Below are positions 63,579 through 64,000 of a DNA stretch of 64,000 nucleotides, piece after piece. Below the pieces are notes generated by a model. That model was not told the DNA's origin, made no database searches, and saw nothing but the letters and a program-made list of their open reading frames with translations. Position numbers and translations under genes: made by a program. Where the stretch lies: NCBI GenBank assembly GCA_016213825.1, contig JACQZP010000031.1, positions 1-64,000 on the forward strand. Reading direction: 5' to 3'. Source of the DNA: Acetobacterium woodii (GTDB taxonomy: Bacteria > Bacillota > Clostridia > Eubacteriales > Eubacteriaceae). The number at the start of each line of letters is the position of its first letter. Within the stretch, counting starts at the first letter, position 1.

Positions 63579-64000
63579 ATGAAAGCAATGCGAAAACAAG
63601 TCTTCAGTTGGTTGATCATTTTAAGTATGTACGTCAGTCTCATCCCGATGGGGGTCTGGGCCGAAGAATTAAATGAAGCGGTCGGGCTAAGTGGCAATAA
63701 TGAAACGATCGGGATGATGGATGAAAGCCAGATATTGGACATGAACGTTAACCCTCCGGGAATTGATATTAGCAGTATCCAATCCGGTGACTACTGGTAT
63801 GAAAATATTGCTGGCGGCATAAAAATTGTATCGTATACCGGAAGTGGCGGAAATGTGGATATTCCATCGACGATTGATGGAAAAAGCGTATTGGAAATTG
63901 GTGCCGATGCATTTAACGGAAAAAGTGCCTTAACAGGTGTCAATTTGCCAAACAGCGTAACCGTACTTGGTTTACGTTCTTTTTACAATTGTCCGAATCT
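63579..64000 (+). CDS. Secreted BspA-type leucine-rich-repeat protein, cut by the window edge
   Basis: An open frame of 140 codons runs from the ATG at 63579 (TAAGGAGG eight bases upstream) off the right edge. The first 30 residues are a signal peptide (KQVFSWLIILSMYVSLIPMG, cleavage near VWA-EE). The sequence then has a low-complexity stretch and, from about 95, BspA-type LRR units (VDIPSTIDGKSVLEIGADAF; LTGVNLPNSVTVLGLRSFYN). Such proteins are surface-exposed and bind other cells or polymers. Only the N-terminal part can be judged. Confidence 0.82.
   Translation, partial: MKAMRKQVFSWLIILSMYVSLIPMGVWAEELNEAVGLSGNNETIGMMDESQILDMNVNPPGIDISSIQSGDYWYENIAGGIKIVSYTGSGGNVDIPSTIDGKSVLEIGADAFNGKSALTGVNLPNSVTVLGLRSFYNCPN

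Overview
The window looks like the chromosome of an acetogenic Clostridium-class bacterium, most likely Acetobacterium or a close relative in the Eubacteriaceae. This is an inference from an acetyl-CoA synthase with a complete A-cluster, Clostridia-type ChW (clostridial hydrophobic, conserved W) cell-surface repeats, UroD-type methyltransferases, strong AGGAGG ribosome sites and AT-rich intergenic DNA. No rRNA or tRNA was found to fix the taxonomy.

Layout. 0-6.3 kb is accessory DNA: a tyrosine recombinase, a LexA-boxed promoter driving a small sigma/ArpU-like gene (probably frameshifted), a 710-residue peptidoglycan-binding/glycoside-hydrolase-like protein, and a decaying array of three YcxB-like paralogues. 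6.3-14 kb holds an ArsR-type regulator with an EFR1-type flavodoxin/ferredoxin gene, two C39-like cysteine peptidases (one with six ChW repeats), a CDGSH/FMN-reductase fusion and a secreted lipase-like hydrolase. 14.3-18.6 kb holds a sigma-54 activator with a DmpR/MopR-like V4R sensor domain, then a textbook -24/-12 promoter and an acetyl-CoA synthase gene with no CODH partner nearby. 18.8-41.5 kb carries mostly single-gene housekeeping and signalling loci: amylase, SpoIIE-type phosphatase, glutaredoxin, SPFH protein, diguanylate cyclase, cytoplasmic chemoreceptor, Na+/H+-type antiporter with a structured leader, an enoate-reductase-like flavoenzyme, VTC/DUF4956 pair, a frameshifted LysR gene and a UroD methyltransferase.

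41.9-50.7 kb is the most notable locus: a complete Fe-only nitrogenase operon on the minus strand (anfH-nifI1-nifI2-anfD-anfG-anfK, then a PNPOx-like gene, an unrecognised repeat protein with a Cys-rich tail, and anfO). Opposite it lies a divergent HTH plus periplasmic-binding-like regulator that is a good candidate for a molybdate-type sensor. The shared intergenic region has a duplicated 15-bp motif and a terminator-like hairpin in the anfH leader. 50.8-56.3 kb is an ABC-2 exporter facing a two-component system, with a repeated 133-bp element on each side of the kinase gene. 56.4-64 kb has a ChW-anchored alkaline phosphatase, a UroD methyltransferase/CobW GTPase/His-rich protein operon, cardiolipin synthase, a nitrilase-family hydrolase, and the start of a secreted leucine-rich-repeat protein.

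Across the window a two-hairpin intergenic element recurs about six times; its first hairpin keeps pairing while its sequence changes. One copy (about 31.47-31.59 kb) has its own extended -10 and could encode a small RNA. No CRISPR array, rRNA or intact IS element was seen.
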